Below are positions 9,042 to 17,164 of a DNA stretch of 64,000 nucleotides, one piece after another. The stretch spans positions 2,940,001 to 3,004,000 of the forward strand of contig NZ_CP141944.1 in NCBI RefSeq assembly GCF_035658495.1. The letters are read 5' to 3'. Position numbers and translations under genes: made by a program. Position 1 is the stretch's first letter. Each line of letters opens with the position of its first letter. This stretch comes from Novosphingobium sp. RL4. GTDB taxonomy: Bacteria; Pseudomonadota; Alphaproteobacteria; Sphingomonadales; Sphingomonadaceae. The notes beneath the pieces are model-generated. The model saw nothing but the letters and a program-made list of their open reading frames with translations. It had not been told where the DNA came from and ran no database searches.

Positions 9042-9332
9042 AGCCGTTACCCCCCGAGGACGCCGCCGGAAAAAATCGGCGACCCACAAGAGGCTGGATC
9101 GCAGATCGTTCCTAATTTAGGGTTAATCCCGAGGGACCGTTCCGGCCTCTCCCATGCCGCGTCCGCCCCGTTGGCCGCGGTGGGGCAGACGCGGCCGCAA
9201 CATTTATTTTACCATCGAGGTTAACGCGACTTTCGCCCTTACATGGGCATTTTCCAGGATCTTCGGATGGAACGGCGAACACCTTCGCTTACCATGACCG
9301 GGACCCGGCGACGAAATTGGGGCCAAAGCAAC

Positions 9333-10424
9333 GTGCGGAAAAATCTACGCTCCCTTCGGCTCGGCCTGTGCGGCTGCACACTGGCGGGAATCGCCTTCAC
9401 ACCGGCGCTGGCCGATGTGAAGGCCGGAGTCGATGCCTGGTCCGCCGGGAACTACCAGGCCGCCGTCCAGCAGTGGAAACCCCTTGCCGACAAGGGTGAC
9501 GCCGACGCCGAATTCAACCTGGCGCAGGCCTACAAGATGGGCCGCGGCGTTCCGCTCGATCCGGCCAAGGCAGAGGATCTCTACGGCAAGGCAGCGGCCA
9601 AGGGCCACATCCAGGCGGCCGACACTTACGGGCTCATGCTGTTCCAGCGGGGCGAGCGCCAGAAGGCCCTTCCCTATCTGGAGGCGTCCGCCGCGAGGGG
9701 CGATGCACGGGCGGAATACATTCTCGGCGTTGCGCATTTCAACGGGGATGTCGCGACGAAGGACTGGGTCCGGGCTTACGCGCTCGTCAGCCTTGCCCGG
9801 CAAGCCGGACTGCCCCAGGCCGCCAATGCGCTGGCGCAAATGGATGAGCATATCCCGCTGGAAGATCGCCAGAAAAGCGTCCAGCTCGCCGCCCAGCTTT
9901 CCAGTGAGGCCGAGGCGAATCGCGCCAGGCAGACGGCGGGCGCCGAACTTGGCAGCCCGGCGCGCGCTGCGCCCACGCCCACGCTTCCCAGGGTGGCTGC
10001 GGTGAACGGACCCGCCAATGCCGGTGCGGACTATACGCTCGCCCCGTCACCCCGCCCGGCCGCCACCTCCACGCCATCGCGCATCGCCGCCGCAACTCCG
10101 GTGCCCAAGGCCGAGCCCGTAAAGGCCCAGCCGCCGAAAGCGCCGGCTCCGAAAGCGCCAGCTCCGAAACCACAAACTTCACCGGCCGCCGCGGCCGGTG
10201 GCTCCTGGCGGCTCCAGCTTGGCGCCTTTGGCGTGTCCGGCAATGCCGAAAAACTCTGGGCCTCCATTTCAGGCCGCCCGGAAATGGCAGGAAGCCGGCG
10301 CCAACTGGTGCCCGCAGGCAAGCTGACAAAACTCTATGCCACCGGTTTTTCCAGCAAGGCACAGGCGGAAAAGGCCTGCGGGGCGCTCAGGGCTTCGGGC
10401 AAGGAATGCATCGTCACCTCGTAG
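9333..10424 (+). CDS. Sel1-repeat and SPOR domain protein, exported
   Basis: A 363-aa periplasmic or envelope protein. From the GTG at 9333 it reads MRKNLRSLRLGLCG and has a signal peptide ending near ALA (about residue 26). Sel1/TPR-like repeats follow (AEFNLAQAYKMGRGVPLDPA, about 50-70; AEYILGVAHFNGDVATKDW, about 125), then a proline/alanine/lysine linker (KAPAPKAPAPKP) and a C-terminal SPOR domain (WRLQLGAFGVSGNAEKLW, about 290). ATG codons at 9294 and 9243 would give longer n-regions, so the start is uncertain. It is divergent from the ParA operon, which also ends in a SPOR gene; about 290 bp between the two starts holds both promoters. Confidence 0.82.
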   Translation: MRKNLRSLRLGLCGCTLAGIAFTPALADVKAGVDAWSAGNYQAAVQQWKPLADKGDADAEFNLAQAYKMGRGVPLDPAKAEDLYGKAAAKGHIQAADTYGLMLFQRGERQKALPYLEASAARGDARAEYILGVAHFNGDVATKDWVRAYALVSLARQAGLPQAANALAQMDEHIPLEDRQKSVQLAAQLSSEAEANRARQTAGAELGSPARAAPTPTLPRVAAVNGPANAGADYTLAPSPRPAATSTPSRIAAATPVPKAEPVKAQPPKAPAPKAPAPKPQTSPAAAAGGSWRLQLGAFGVSGNAEKLWASISGRPEMAGSRRQLVPAGKLTKLYATGFSSKAQAEKACGALRASGKECIVTS

Positions 10425-10464
10425 TCTTCGGCTCACCGTCGACTCGAAACGGTTGATCGCTTAC

Positions 10465-10480
10465 TCTCCCGGCCGGGAGA
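10465..10480 (+). promoter_or_regulatory. Perfect 16-bp palindrome over the DUF418 ribosome-binding site
   Basis: TCTCCCGGCCGGGAGA is a perfect inverted repeat ending 7 nt before the ATG of the DUF418 gene, so its right arm contains the only good Shine-Dalgarno candidate (GGGAG). As RNA it could fold and hide that site, or as DNA it could bind a repressor. Function is not established. Confidence 0.4.
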
Positions 10481-10487
10481 ATGAGGA

Positions 10488-11786
10488 ATGCCGAAAACGA
10501 TCACGGGCGAACATGCCCGTGCAGTCCACCGTGCGCCCGAAACACCGCCCGCACCCGGCGGCGGCCGCATCGTCACGCTCGACCTGATCCGCGGCGTAGC
10601 CATTCTCGGCATTCTCGCGATAAACGTGTCCGGCTTTGCCGGGCCTGCCATCGGCACATTTTCGCCGGACTTTCCTTCCCCAAGCAACTTCGCCAACGAA
10701 GCCGCGTGGGGCTTCGGATTCCTGTTCTTCGAAGGAAAGATGCGGGCACTCTTTGCCATGCTGTTCGGCGCCGGGATCGCCCTGCAATGCGAACGCATGG
10801 ATACGGCAGGACGCGACGGCGACGTGATCCAGGTGCGCCGCCTGTCATGGCTCATGGTATTCGGCACCCTGCATTACCTGCTGCTCTGGTGGGGCGACAT
10901 CCTGTTCGTCTACGCCTGCTGCGGCCTTGCCCTCCTGTTCCTGCGGCGCCTTTCCGGCCCTGTTCTGCTCGGCATTGCCGCAGGTATTTCCCTCACCGCC
11001 ATGGCCATCGACTTCTGGTCCACGCTCCCGCTCGTTCGCGCAGAAGAAGCAGTAAGGCTGGGAACCGCCAGCCTCTCCCAGCAACAGGACGTCTTCGCGC
11101 GGCTGGAGCTCTACCGCCAGAATGTCGCGGCGCAGGCCCTCCTGTACCACTCGGACTTCACCGATATCGCGCTGACCAAGCTGCGCGGCGATCCGTTCTG
11201 GCTGTTCCGGATGACGGCCCACGCCTGGAGCGAAGTGCTGCCGCTCATGCTCATCGGCGTCGTGCTGCTTCGCGGCGGCTTCTTCTCCGGCACATGGCCC
11301 CGCCGCAGGATATGCGCGCTGGGCCTTGGCGCTGGCGCGACCGGCCTCGCTCTCACGAGCGCCGTTCTCTGGTGGAGCTGGTCCCGGCACTTCCCGCCGA
11401 TCGCCATGGCCGCGCTGCTGGGCGAAGGACTGTTCGTGCCGCACCTGCTGACGGCGCTGGGCTACGCATCCCTGCTGATACTGGCCGCTCCGCGCCTGAC
11501 CCGCACCGGCCTGGGAAGACGGCTCATGGCGACAGGGCGCGTCGCCTTCAGCAACTATATCGGGACCAGCCTGCTGATGTGCTGGCTGTTCTACGGATGG
11601 GGACTGGGGCTTTACGGACAGGTCGGTCCGCTGGGCCAATGGCTCGTCGTGGCGATGGGCTGCACGGGCATGCTGGGATGGAGCGAATTGTGGCTGAGTC
11701 GCTTCCAAAGAGGCCCGCTGGAGCTGCTCTGGAGGTCTCTCGTACTGCAAAAACGGTTGAAAAATCGCCTCCCCGCAACGGCTTGA
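10488..11786 (+). CDS. DUF418/YeiB-type polytopic membrane protein
   Basis: A 432-aa inner-membrane protein. It carries the family opening RIVTLDLIRGVAILGILAIN (about residue 26), RALFAMLFGAGIAL around residue 85, and a C-terminal GRVAFSNYIGTSLLMC block typical of the DUF418 domain (about 340). Roughly nine to ten hydrophobic segments are visible. The family is thought to be involved in transport or envelope processes, but no substrate is known. It follows the SPOR gene by 63 bp on the same strand; a palindrome covers its ribosome-binding site. Confidence 0.88.
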   Translation: MPKTITGEHARAVHRAPETPPAPGGGRIVTLDLIRGVAILGILAINVSGFAGPAIGTFSPDFPSPSNFANEAAWGFGFLFFEGKMRALFAMLFGAGIALQCERMDTAGRDGDVIQVRRLSWLMVFGTLHYLLLWWGDILFVYACCGLALLFLRRLSGPVLLGIAAGISLTAMAIDFWSTLPLVRAEEAVRLGTASLSQQQDVFARLELYRQNVAAQALLYHSDFTDIALTKLRGDPFWLFRMTAHAWSEVLPLMLIGVVLLRGGFFSGTWPRRRICALGLGAGATGLALTSAVLWWSWSRHFPPIAMAALLGEGLFVPHLLTALGYASLLILAAPRLTRTGLGRRLMATGRVAFSNYIGTSLLMCWLFYGWGLGLYGQVGPLGQWLVVAMGCTGMLGWSELWLSRFQRGPLELLWRSLVLQKRLKNRLPATA

Positions 11787-11806
11787 AAGGCAAATGAAGA
11801 ACGCTA

Positions 11807-11823
11807 TTGCGATCCATTTGCAT
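11807..11823. promoter_or_regulatory. Candidate Fur box upstream of bfd
   Basis: TTGCGATCCATTTGCAT matches about 12 of 16 informative positions of the alphaproteobacterial Fur palindrome TTGCGAATnATTCGCAA. It lies about 35 bp before bfd, where iron repression of a bacterioferritin reductase would be expected. A further TTTGCAT follows immediately. Based on consensus memory only. Confidence 0.45.
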
Positions 11824-11857
11824 TTGCATATGATGGTCTCCCAAGAGGATTCGCACC

Positions 11858-12052
11858 ATGTACGTCTGCATCTGCAATGCCATTCGTGAGACCGACCTGC
11901 GTACCGTTGCCCGCTGCTGCCGCGGCGATGCCACGGCGCTTTACGGGGCTCTCGGACATGCGCCGCAGTGCGGACAGTGCCTGGACGAAGCCGAAGATAT
12001 TATCGCCGAGGAATCGGCAACCGCCAACGCGCCACTGAGCGCGGCAGCCTGA
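11858..12052 (+). CDS. bfd: Bacterioferritin-associated ferredoxin
   Basis: A 64-aa [2Fe-2S] protein that reduces the ferric core of bacterioferritin to release iron. The cluster ligands are visible as MYVCICNAI (C4 and C6) and CGQCLDEAE (about residues 38-41), the Bfd arrangement. AGAGGA precedes the ATG. The bacterioferritin gene lies 113 bp downstream on the same strand, and a Fur-like palindrome lies upstream. Confidence 0.94.
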   Translation: MYVCICNAIRETDLRTVARCCRGDATALYGALGHAPQCGQCLDEAEDIIAEESATANAPLSAAA

Positions 12053-12072
12053 CCCTGTAACAAGGCGGTCAA

Positions 12073-12095
12073 ACCCGGCTTCTGTCGGGTGTTTT
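12073..12095 (+). terminator. Weak intrinsic terminator between bfd and bfr
   Basis: ACCCG and CGGGT form a 5-bp stem with an 8-nt loop, followed by GTTTT. The stem is short, so partial readthrough into bfr is plausible. Confidence 0.45.
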
Positions 12096-12165
12096 CGCGC
12101 GCCTGCTTGCCTTGTCAGTTCGGAGGGGCCATAATCCGCCCGAACAAATTCAGGAGCATCCCCCC

Positions 12166-12645
12166 ATGAAGGGCGACCAGCAGGTCATCGACTATCTCAA
12201 CAAGGCGCTCTTCAACGAGCTTACTGCGATCAACCAGTACTGGCTGCACTACCGCATGCTCGACAACTGGGGCATCAAGAAGCTGGCCGAATACGAACGC
12301 CACGAATCGATCGACGAGATGAAGCACGCCGACGTGCTGGCCGATCGCATTCTCTATCTCGATGGCCTCCCCAACTTCCAGGCGCTCGGCAAGCTGCGCA
12401 TCGGCGAAAGCGTCGAGGAAGTGCTCAAGGCCGATCTCGCGCTGGAATACGATGCCATCCCCCTGCTCCGGGATGCGATCGCACACTGCGAAACCGTGCG
12501 GGACTTCGTCAGCCGCGAGATTTTCGCCCGCATTCTCGAAAGCGAGGAAGAGCACGTCGACTTCCTCGAGAAGCAGTTCGACATGATCGAACGCATGGGC
12601 ATCCAGAACTACTGCCAGCTCCAGAGCAAGCCGGCCGAGGACTGA
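12166..12645 (+). CDS. bfr: Bacterioferritin
   Basis: A 159-aa haem-containing ferritin that stores iron as a 24-mer. The start [15 protein letters not shown], the ferroxidase glutamate in [12 protein letters not shown] (E18), [10 protein letters not shown] (E51, haem-ligand M52, H54), the glutamate around residue 94 in [10 protein letters not shown], and [11 protein letters not shown] (E127, H130) are all present. AGGAG lies 10 nt before the ATG. It sits between bfd and a nitronate monooxygenase gene. Confidence 0.96.
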   Translation: MKGDQQVIDYLNKALFNELTAINQYWLHYRMLDNWGIKKLAEYERHESIDEMKHADVLADRILYLDGLPNFQALGKLRIGESVEEVLKADLALEYDAIPLLRDAIAHCETVRDFVSREIFARILESEEEHVDFLEKQFDMIERMGIQNYCQLQSKPAED

Positions 12646-12671
12646 CCGAAACCGGAGGCGCGCAAGACCGC

Positions 12672-13730
12672 ATGGATTTTCTCGCGCGCCTCCAGCTTTC
12701 GATCCCCCTGATACAGGCACCGATGGCGGGCACTTCGACCCCCGCGCTCGCCGCTCAGGTTTGCGAAGCCGGTGCATTGGGCTCACTTGCCCTCGGCGCC
12801 ATCGGCCCTGAAGCGGCGCGGCAACAGATTGCCCAGTTGCGCAGCCACACGGCCCGGCCTTTCAACCTCAACCTCTTCGTTCACGAGACATCTCGGCCCG
12901 ATCCTGCTGGAGAGCAGGCCTGGCTCGAAGCGCTGGCCCCCACTTTCGCGTTGTACGGTGCCCAGCCACCCACCGCGCTGGAAACGATCTACGAAAGCTT
13001 CGCCGGCAACGCGGCCATGGTGGATGTGGTCCTTGAGGCCAGGCCAGCGGTCGTCAGCTTCCATTTCGGACTGCCGGAAGCCGCCACGATCGATGCGCTG
13101 AAGCGGGCAGGATGCCTTCTGCTCGGCAGCGTCACCAGTCTGGCCGAGGCCGAACTATCGCGCAGCGCCGGGATCGACGTGCTCGTTGCGCAAGGGTGGG
13201 AGGCCGGCGGACATCGCGGCATGTTCACCCCCGATGCGCCGGACGACCGGCTCGGCACCTGCGCGCTGACACGCCTGCTCGTTTCATGGGGCAAACTGCC
13301 GGTGATCGCAGCGGGCGGGATCATGGACGGCCGCGGCATTCGCGCCGCCCTCGATCTCGGCGCAGTGGCCGCGCAGCTCGGAACCGCTTTCGTCGCCTGC
13401 CCTGAGAGCAACGCCGATGACGGCTACCGCGCACTGCTGGCCTCCGATGCCGCATGGCACACGGTGATGACCCGGGCGATCTCGGGCCGTCCGGCGCGGT
13501 GCCTCGCCAATCGCTTCACGGAGCTTGGGCAGCGCGCGAATCTTCCGCCGGTTCCGGCTTATCCGCGCACTTATCATGCCGGAAAGGCGCTCAACGCCGC
13601 TGCCCTGAGCCAAGGAGAGGCCCTGTTCGGCGCGCAATGGGCGGGACAGGGCGCACCCTTGTCCCGCGCCTTGCCGGCGGCGCAGCTGGTTGCCCTGCTG
13701 GCCGCCGAACTCTCGTCTACTCGGCCTTAG
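12672..13730 (+). CDS. Nitronate monooxygenase-family FMN enzyme
   Basis: A 352-aa TIM-barrel flavoenzyme of the NMO (2-nitropropane dioxygenase) family, which oxidises alkyl nitronates such as propionate-3-nitronate. Visible marks are IQAPMAGTSTPALAAQV at about residue 14, the catalytic-histidine segment EAGGHRG (about 178), and the FMN-phosphate loops AAGGIMDGRGI (about 214) and AAQLGTAFVACPES (about 235). AGGCG precedes the ATG. Its stop overlaps the stop of the convergent S9 peptidase by 14 bp. Physiological substrate not deducible from the sequence. Confidence 0.9.
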   Translation: MDFLARLQLSIPLIQAPMAGTSTPALAAQVCEAGALGSLALGAIGPEAARQQIAQLRSHTARPFNLNLFVHETSRPDPAGEQAWLEALAPTFALYGAQPPTALETIYESFAGNAAMVDVVLEARPAVVSFHFGLPEAATIDALKRAGCLLLGSVTSLAEAELSRSAGIDVLVAQGWEAGGHRGMFTPDAPDDRLGTCALTRLLVSWGKLPVIAAGGIMDGRGIRAALDLGAVAAQLGTAFVACPESNADDGYRALLASDAAWHTVMTRAISGRPARCLANRFTELGQRANLPPVPAYPRTYHAGKALNAAALSQGEALFGAQWAGQGAPLSRALPAAQLVALLAAELSSTRP

Positions 13731-15834
13731 CAGCAGGAGCAGCGGCCTTGTCGGTGCGATACTTGTCGAACCACGCAAGGATCGCCGAGGCTTTCGCCGC
13801 CGATTGCGAGGGCCGTGCGGCAATGCCGCCATGGCTCGCCCCCGGCACCTTGACCAGCGCGGTGGGCACGCCGCGGATCTGCAGCGCCGCGTAATACTGC
13901 TCAGCCTCGCTGACGGGCGTGCGATAGTCGTCCGATCCCACCACGACCATGGTCGGCGTCTTGACGTTTCCGACCAGGCTCAGCGGCGAGCGGCGCCAGT
14001 ATTCCATGGGATCTTCCCAGGGCTTCTTGTCGAACCAGTAACGCGAGGTGAACGGCGTGGCATCCATCGTCAGGGCTTCGCTGATCCAGTTGATCACAGG
14101 CTTCTGCGTGACGGCGGCCTTGAAACGGTCATTCTTGCCGACGATCCACGCCGTCAACACGCCGCCGCCCGATCCCCCGGTGACGAAGAGGTTGTCAGGA
14201 TCCGCCACCCCGTCCGCGATCGCGGCGTCAACCGACGCCATGAGGTCGTCGTAGTCGGTGCCGGGATAAGCCCGGTCTATCAGGTTGGCGAACTCCTCGC
14301 CGTAGGACGTGCTCCCGCGCGGATTGGTATAGAGCACCGCATAGCCGTGCGCCGCGTAGAGCTGGTAATCCGTGGAGAAGCCCGGTGCATAAGCCGTGTT
14401 CGGACCGCCATGGATTTCAAGGATCAGCGGCGCCTTCCTGCCCGGCGCCAGGCCCGGCGGCGTCACCAGCCATGCATCGATGGAACGGCCGTCCGGCGCG
14501 GTCACGGCAAGCTTGCGAACGGGCGCCAATGCCTTCGCATCCATCCATGTGCCGTTGAGGTCGGTCAGCTTGCGCCCTGCCCCGCCGCCCGACACCCAGA
14601 GGTCGGCAGGCCGCTGGGCCGTGCCCGAGGTATAGGCGATGCGCCCGTTGCCGGACACGCTGAAGGCGCCTCCGGTATAGGGACGGTCGAAGTGATCACC
14701 CGGGCTCAGCCCCTCGACGACGTTCTTGATCGAACCGTCCAGCCCCACCTGCGCGACATGGGTCTTCGCGTGATCGTCATACTGAACCATGATCGCCGAA
14801 TTGCCCGCCCAATCGAGCGCATCGATCGAGTGGTCGAAGCTCTTGGTCAGCAACCTCGAACCGGTGCCGTCGATATTCATGACGTAGAGGTCTGAATTCT
14901 CGTAGGAACGGTTGACGTCATCGAAGCCCACATAGGCGACATGTTTGCCATCCGGCGAAACCACCGCGCCGGCGTCGGGCCCATTGCGCGAGGTCAGCGC
15001 CGTAACCGCGCCGCTGGCGAGGTCGAGCGCGTAGACTTCCGAGTTGTTGATGTCGCGCTGCCAGTTCTCGTGGCGATTGGCGCTGAACAGGATACGCTTT
15101 CCGTCCGGGGTCCACGACAGCGGCCCGCCATCGTCGAAATCGCCGAAAGTGAGCTGGCGCGGTGCGCCGCCCTCGGCGGAGACGAGGAACAGGTGGTCAT
15201 AGCCGGGCTGCGCATAACCGCCGCCGTCGAAACGGTAAGTCACGCGGTCGATCACCTGGAGCGGTTCAGCCCATTGCGCACCCTCCGGCCGATTCGCCGG
15301 CTGCGAACCCATCTTGGCACCCTCGCCCGGCACCCGCATGGTATAGGCGATCTGGCGGCCATCGGGCGACCAGGAAAGACCGCCGGGGCTGTCAGGAAGT
15401 CCCGTCACCTTCACTTTCGCGCCGCTGTCCAGCCAGAGCACGTAAAGCTGCGGCGCGCCGGTTCCGTCGCTGGAAACGAAGGCGAGCCGCTTGCCATCCG
15501 GCGACCAGCGCGGCGAAAAGTGCGCGCCCGCACCCGTGACGAGAGGCCGCTGCACCCCTGTTGCCGCATCGACCAGCCAGATCGAAGGAACGACCTTGTC
15601 CGTCATCACGTCGGCCGCGGCGCGAACGTAGGCTATGCGGCTGCCATCCGGGGAAATCTGCGGATCGGTAACGCCGGACAGCTTGAAGAGATCGTCGGGA
15701 GTGAACCCGCGCTCGGGCCCCTTGGCCGCGGTGTCCTCCGCCGCCAGCGCGGGCGAAAGCGGAACAGCCGCGCAGGAAAGCGCGAGTACAGCCAGCCGGA
15801 AGGGCAAGGCGCGATAGGCCAGAGATCTGGGCAA
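13717..15834 (-). CDS. S9-family prolyl oligopeptidase/acylaminoacyl peptidase, exported
   Basis: A 705-aa serine peptidase with an N-terminal signal peptide, a seven-bladed TolB-like propeller (repeated WSPDGK-type motifs such as SPRWSPDGKRLAFVSS), and a C-terminal alpha/beta-hydrolase domain. The triad is visible: serine in TGGSGGGVLT (about 545), aspartate in VGSDDYRTP (about 640), and histidine in PGASHGGIA (about 675). The TTG at 15834 has GGGGAG 9 nt upstream and gives a compact signal sequence ending PALA; a GTG at 15870 lacks a ribosome-binding site. The family degrades oligopeptides or removes blocked N-terminal residues in the periplasm. Confidence 0.9.
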   Translation of the reverse strand: MPRSLAYRALPFRLAVLALSCAAVPLSPALAAEDTAAKGPERGFTPDDLFKLSGVTDPQISPDGSRIAYVRAAADVMTDKVVPSIWLVDAATGVQRPLVTGAGAHFSPRWSPDGKRLAFVSSDGTGAPQLYVLWLDSGAKVKVTGLPDSPGGLSWSPDGRQIAYTMRVPGEGAKMGSQPANRPEGAQWAEPLQVIDRVTYRFDGGGYAQPGYDHLFLVSAEGGAPRQLTFGDFDDGGPLSWTPDGKRILFSANRHENWQRDINNSEVYALDLASGAVTALTSRNGPDAGAVVSPDGKHVAYVGFDDVNRSYENSDLYVMNIDGTGSRLLTKSFDHSIDALDWAGNSAIMVQYDDHAKTHVAQVGLDGSIKNVVEGLSPGDHFDRPYTGGAFSVSGNGRIAYTSGTAQRPADLWVSGGGAGRKLTDLNGTWMDAKALAPVRKLAVTAPDGRSIDAWLVTPPGLAPGRKAPLILEIHGGPNTAYAPGFSTDYQLYAAHGYAVLYTNPRGSTSYGEEFANLIDRAYPGTDYDDLMASVDAAIADGVADPDNLFVTGGSGGGVLTAWIVGKNDRFKAAVTQKPVINWISEALTMDATPFTSRYWFDKKPWEDPMEYWRRSPLSLVGNVKTPTMVVVGSDDYRTPVSEAEQYYAALQIRGVPTALVKVPGASHGGIAARPSQSAAKASAILAWFDKYRTDKAAAPAAKAE

Positions 15835-15951
15835 GATGGAGAGCTCCCCGCTCGAATTGTAGGATGACACTCTGTCGCGCAGAGCCGATGAAAAATCCAG
15901 TCAGGATGCCTACCGGGATTGCCTCTCCCGAAATCGTGCTAAGACAGGGTC

Positions 15952-17121
15952 ATGGAGCAACCTGAACGGCCACCTTACACCATCGAGGACTACGGTTTCG
16001 GCGTCCTCGTCATTCTCGTCACCGCGGCATTCGCCTGGCTATTGCTGCCCTATTTCGGAGCCGTGCTCTGGGGCGTGGTCGCCGCGATCCTCTTTCAGCC
16101 CCTGACCGCCAGGCTCGCCACCCACCTCGGCGGCCGCAAGAATCTGGCGGCAGGCCTCATGCTGCTGATGCTGCTGGCAATCTTCATCATTCCCACCCTG
16201 CTGCTGGGCGCCAGCCTCGTGCAGGAAGTCTCGACGATCTACGAAAAGGTCCGGGACGGGCAGATCAATGTCCCACACATGCTCGAACAGTTCCGCGCGG
16301 CCCTGCCCGATTCGCTGGAACGGATGATCGACCGCTACGGGCTCACCGATTTCGAGAACCTTCGCCGCCAGTTCGGCGCGGGCATCGCCAACGGGTTGCA
16401 AGGGCTCGCCGCAAGGCTGCTTTCGGTGGGCCAAGGCGCGCTCAGCTTCCTCGCGGCGCTGGGCGTGATGCTCTACCTCACCTTCTTCCTCCTGCGCGAC
16501 GGCGACCGGTACGGCGCCCTGATCCGCGATGCCATGCCGCTGCGCCCGCATCTGCGGGACCGGCTGGTGAGCAACTTCATCGTCGTCGTGCGCGCAACGA
16601 TGAAGGGCACCGTGGTTGTCGCGGTGGCGCAGGGCGTGGTGGGCGGTACGATCTTCTCGCTGCTGGGCATCGAGGGATCGCTGCTCTGGGGCGTAATGAT
16701 GGGCTTCTTCTCGCTGCTGCCAGCCGTCGGCACCGGCCTCGTCTGGGTGCCCATGGCCGGCTACCTCTTCGCGACGGGGCAGGTCTGGCAAGGCGCGGTC
16801 CTGGCCTTCTGCGGCATGTTCATCATCGGCATGATCGACAACATCCTGCGCCCGATCCTGGTCGGCCGCGATACCCGGATGCCCGATTTCGTGGTGCTCA
16901 TCGCAACGCTGGCGGGCCTGCAGATCTTCGGGCTCAACGGCTTCATCGTCGGCCCGGTGATCGCGGCCCTGTTCATCGCGGTGTGGAACCTCATGCGCGA
17001 GATCAAGAACAGCGACGGCCTGCTGGAACCCGACGCGATCGACATCGAGGAAGTGGAAGTCGAGGAAAGACAGGCCGAATCCCCCAGCTCCGAAGCCGAA
17101 GTGGCAGCGCACCCCTCCTGA
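15952..17121 (+). CDS. AI-2E family permease (UPF0118)
   Basis: A 389-aa inner-membrane protein with paired N-terminal helices (about 20-60), a soluble middle region (QEVSTIYEKVRDGQ and on), and a C-terminal block of helices containing GTGLVWVPMAGYLFATG (about 265), typical of the AI-2E/PerM-YdiK family. Some members export autoinducer-2, others are sodium/proton antiporters, so the family name does not settle the substrate. The C-terminus is acidic (IDIEEVEVEERQ). A strong terminator follows its stop. Confidence 0.9.
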   Translation: MEQPERPPYTIEDYGFGVLVILVTAAFAWLLLPYFGAVLWGVVAAILFQPLTARLATHLGGRKNLAAGLMLLMLLAIFIIPTLLLGASLVQEVSTIYEKVRDGQINVPHMLEQFRAALPDSLERMIDRYGLTDFENLRRQFGAGIANGLQGLAARLLSVGQGALSFLAALGVMLYLTFFLLRDGDRYGALIRDAMPLRPHLRDRLVSNFIVVVRATMKGTVVVAVAQGVVGGTIFSLLGIEGSLLWGVMMGFFSLLPAVGTGLVWVPMAGYLFATGQVWQGAVLAFCGMFIIGMIDNILRPILVGRDTRMPDFVVLIATLAGLQIFGLNGFIVGPVIAALFIAVWNLMREIKNSDGLLEPDAIDIEEVEVEERQAESPSSEAEVAAHPS

Positions 17122-17129
17122 TACGAAAC

Positions 17130-17162
17130 AGGCCGCCGGAGACGATCTCCGGCGGCCTTTTT
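17130..17162 (+). terminator. Intrinsic terminator
   Basis: A 13-bp perfect stem (AGGCCGCCGGAGA/TCTCCGGCGGCCT) with a CGA loop, followed by TTTTT on the plus strand. It ends the AI-2E permease transcript directly before the stop of the convergent der. Confidence 0.92.
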
Positions 17163-17164
17163 CG

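Noticed and set aside
15952..17121. Quorum-sensing AI-2 exporter
   Set aside because: The family name is historical and no luxS or lsr genes are present; only a generic permease call is supported.
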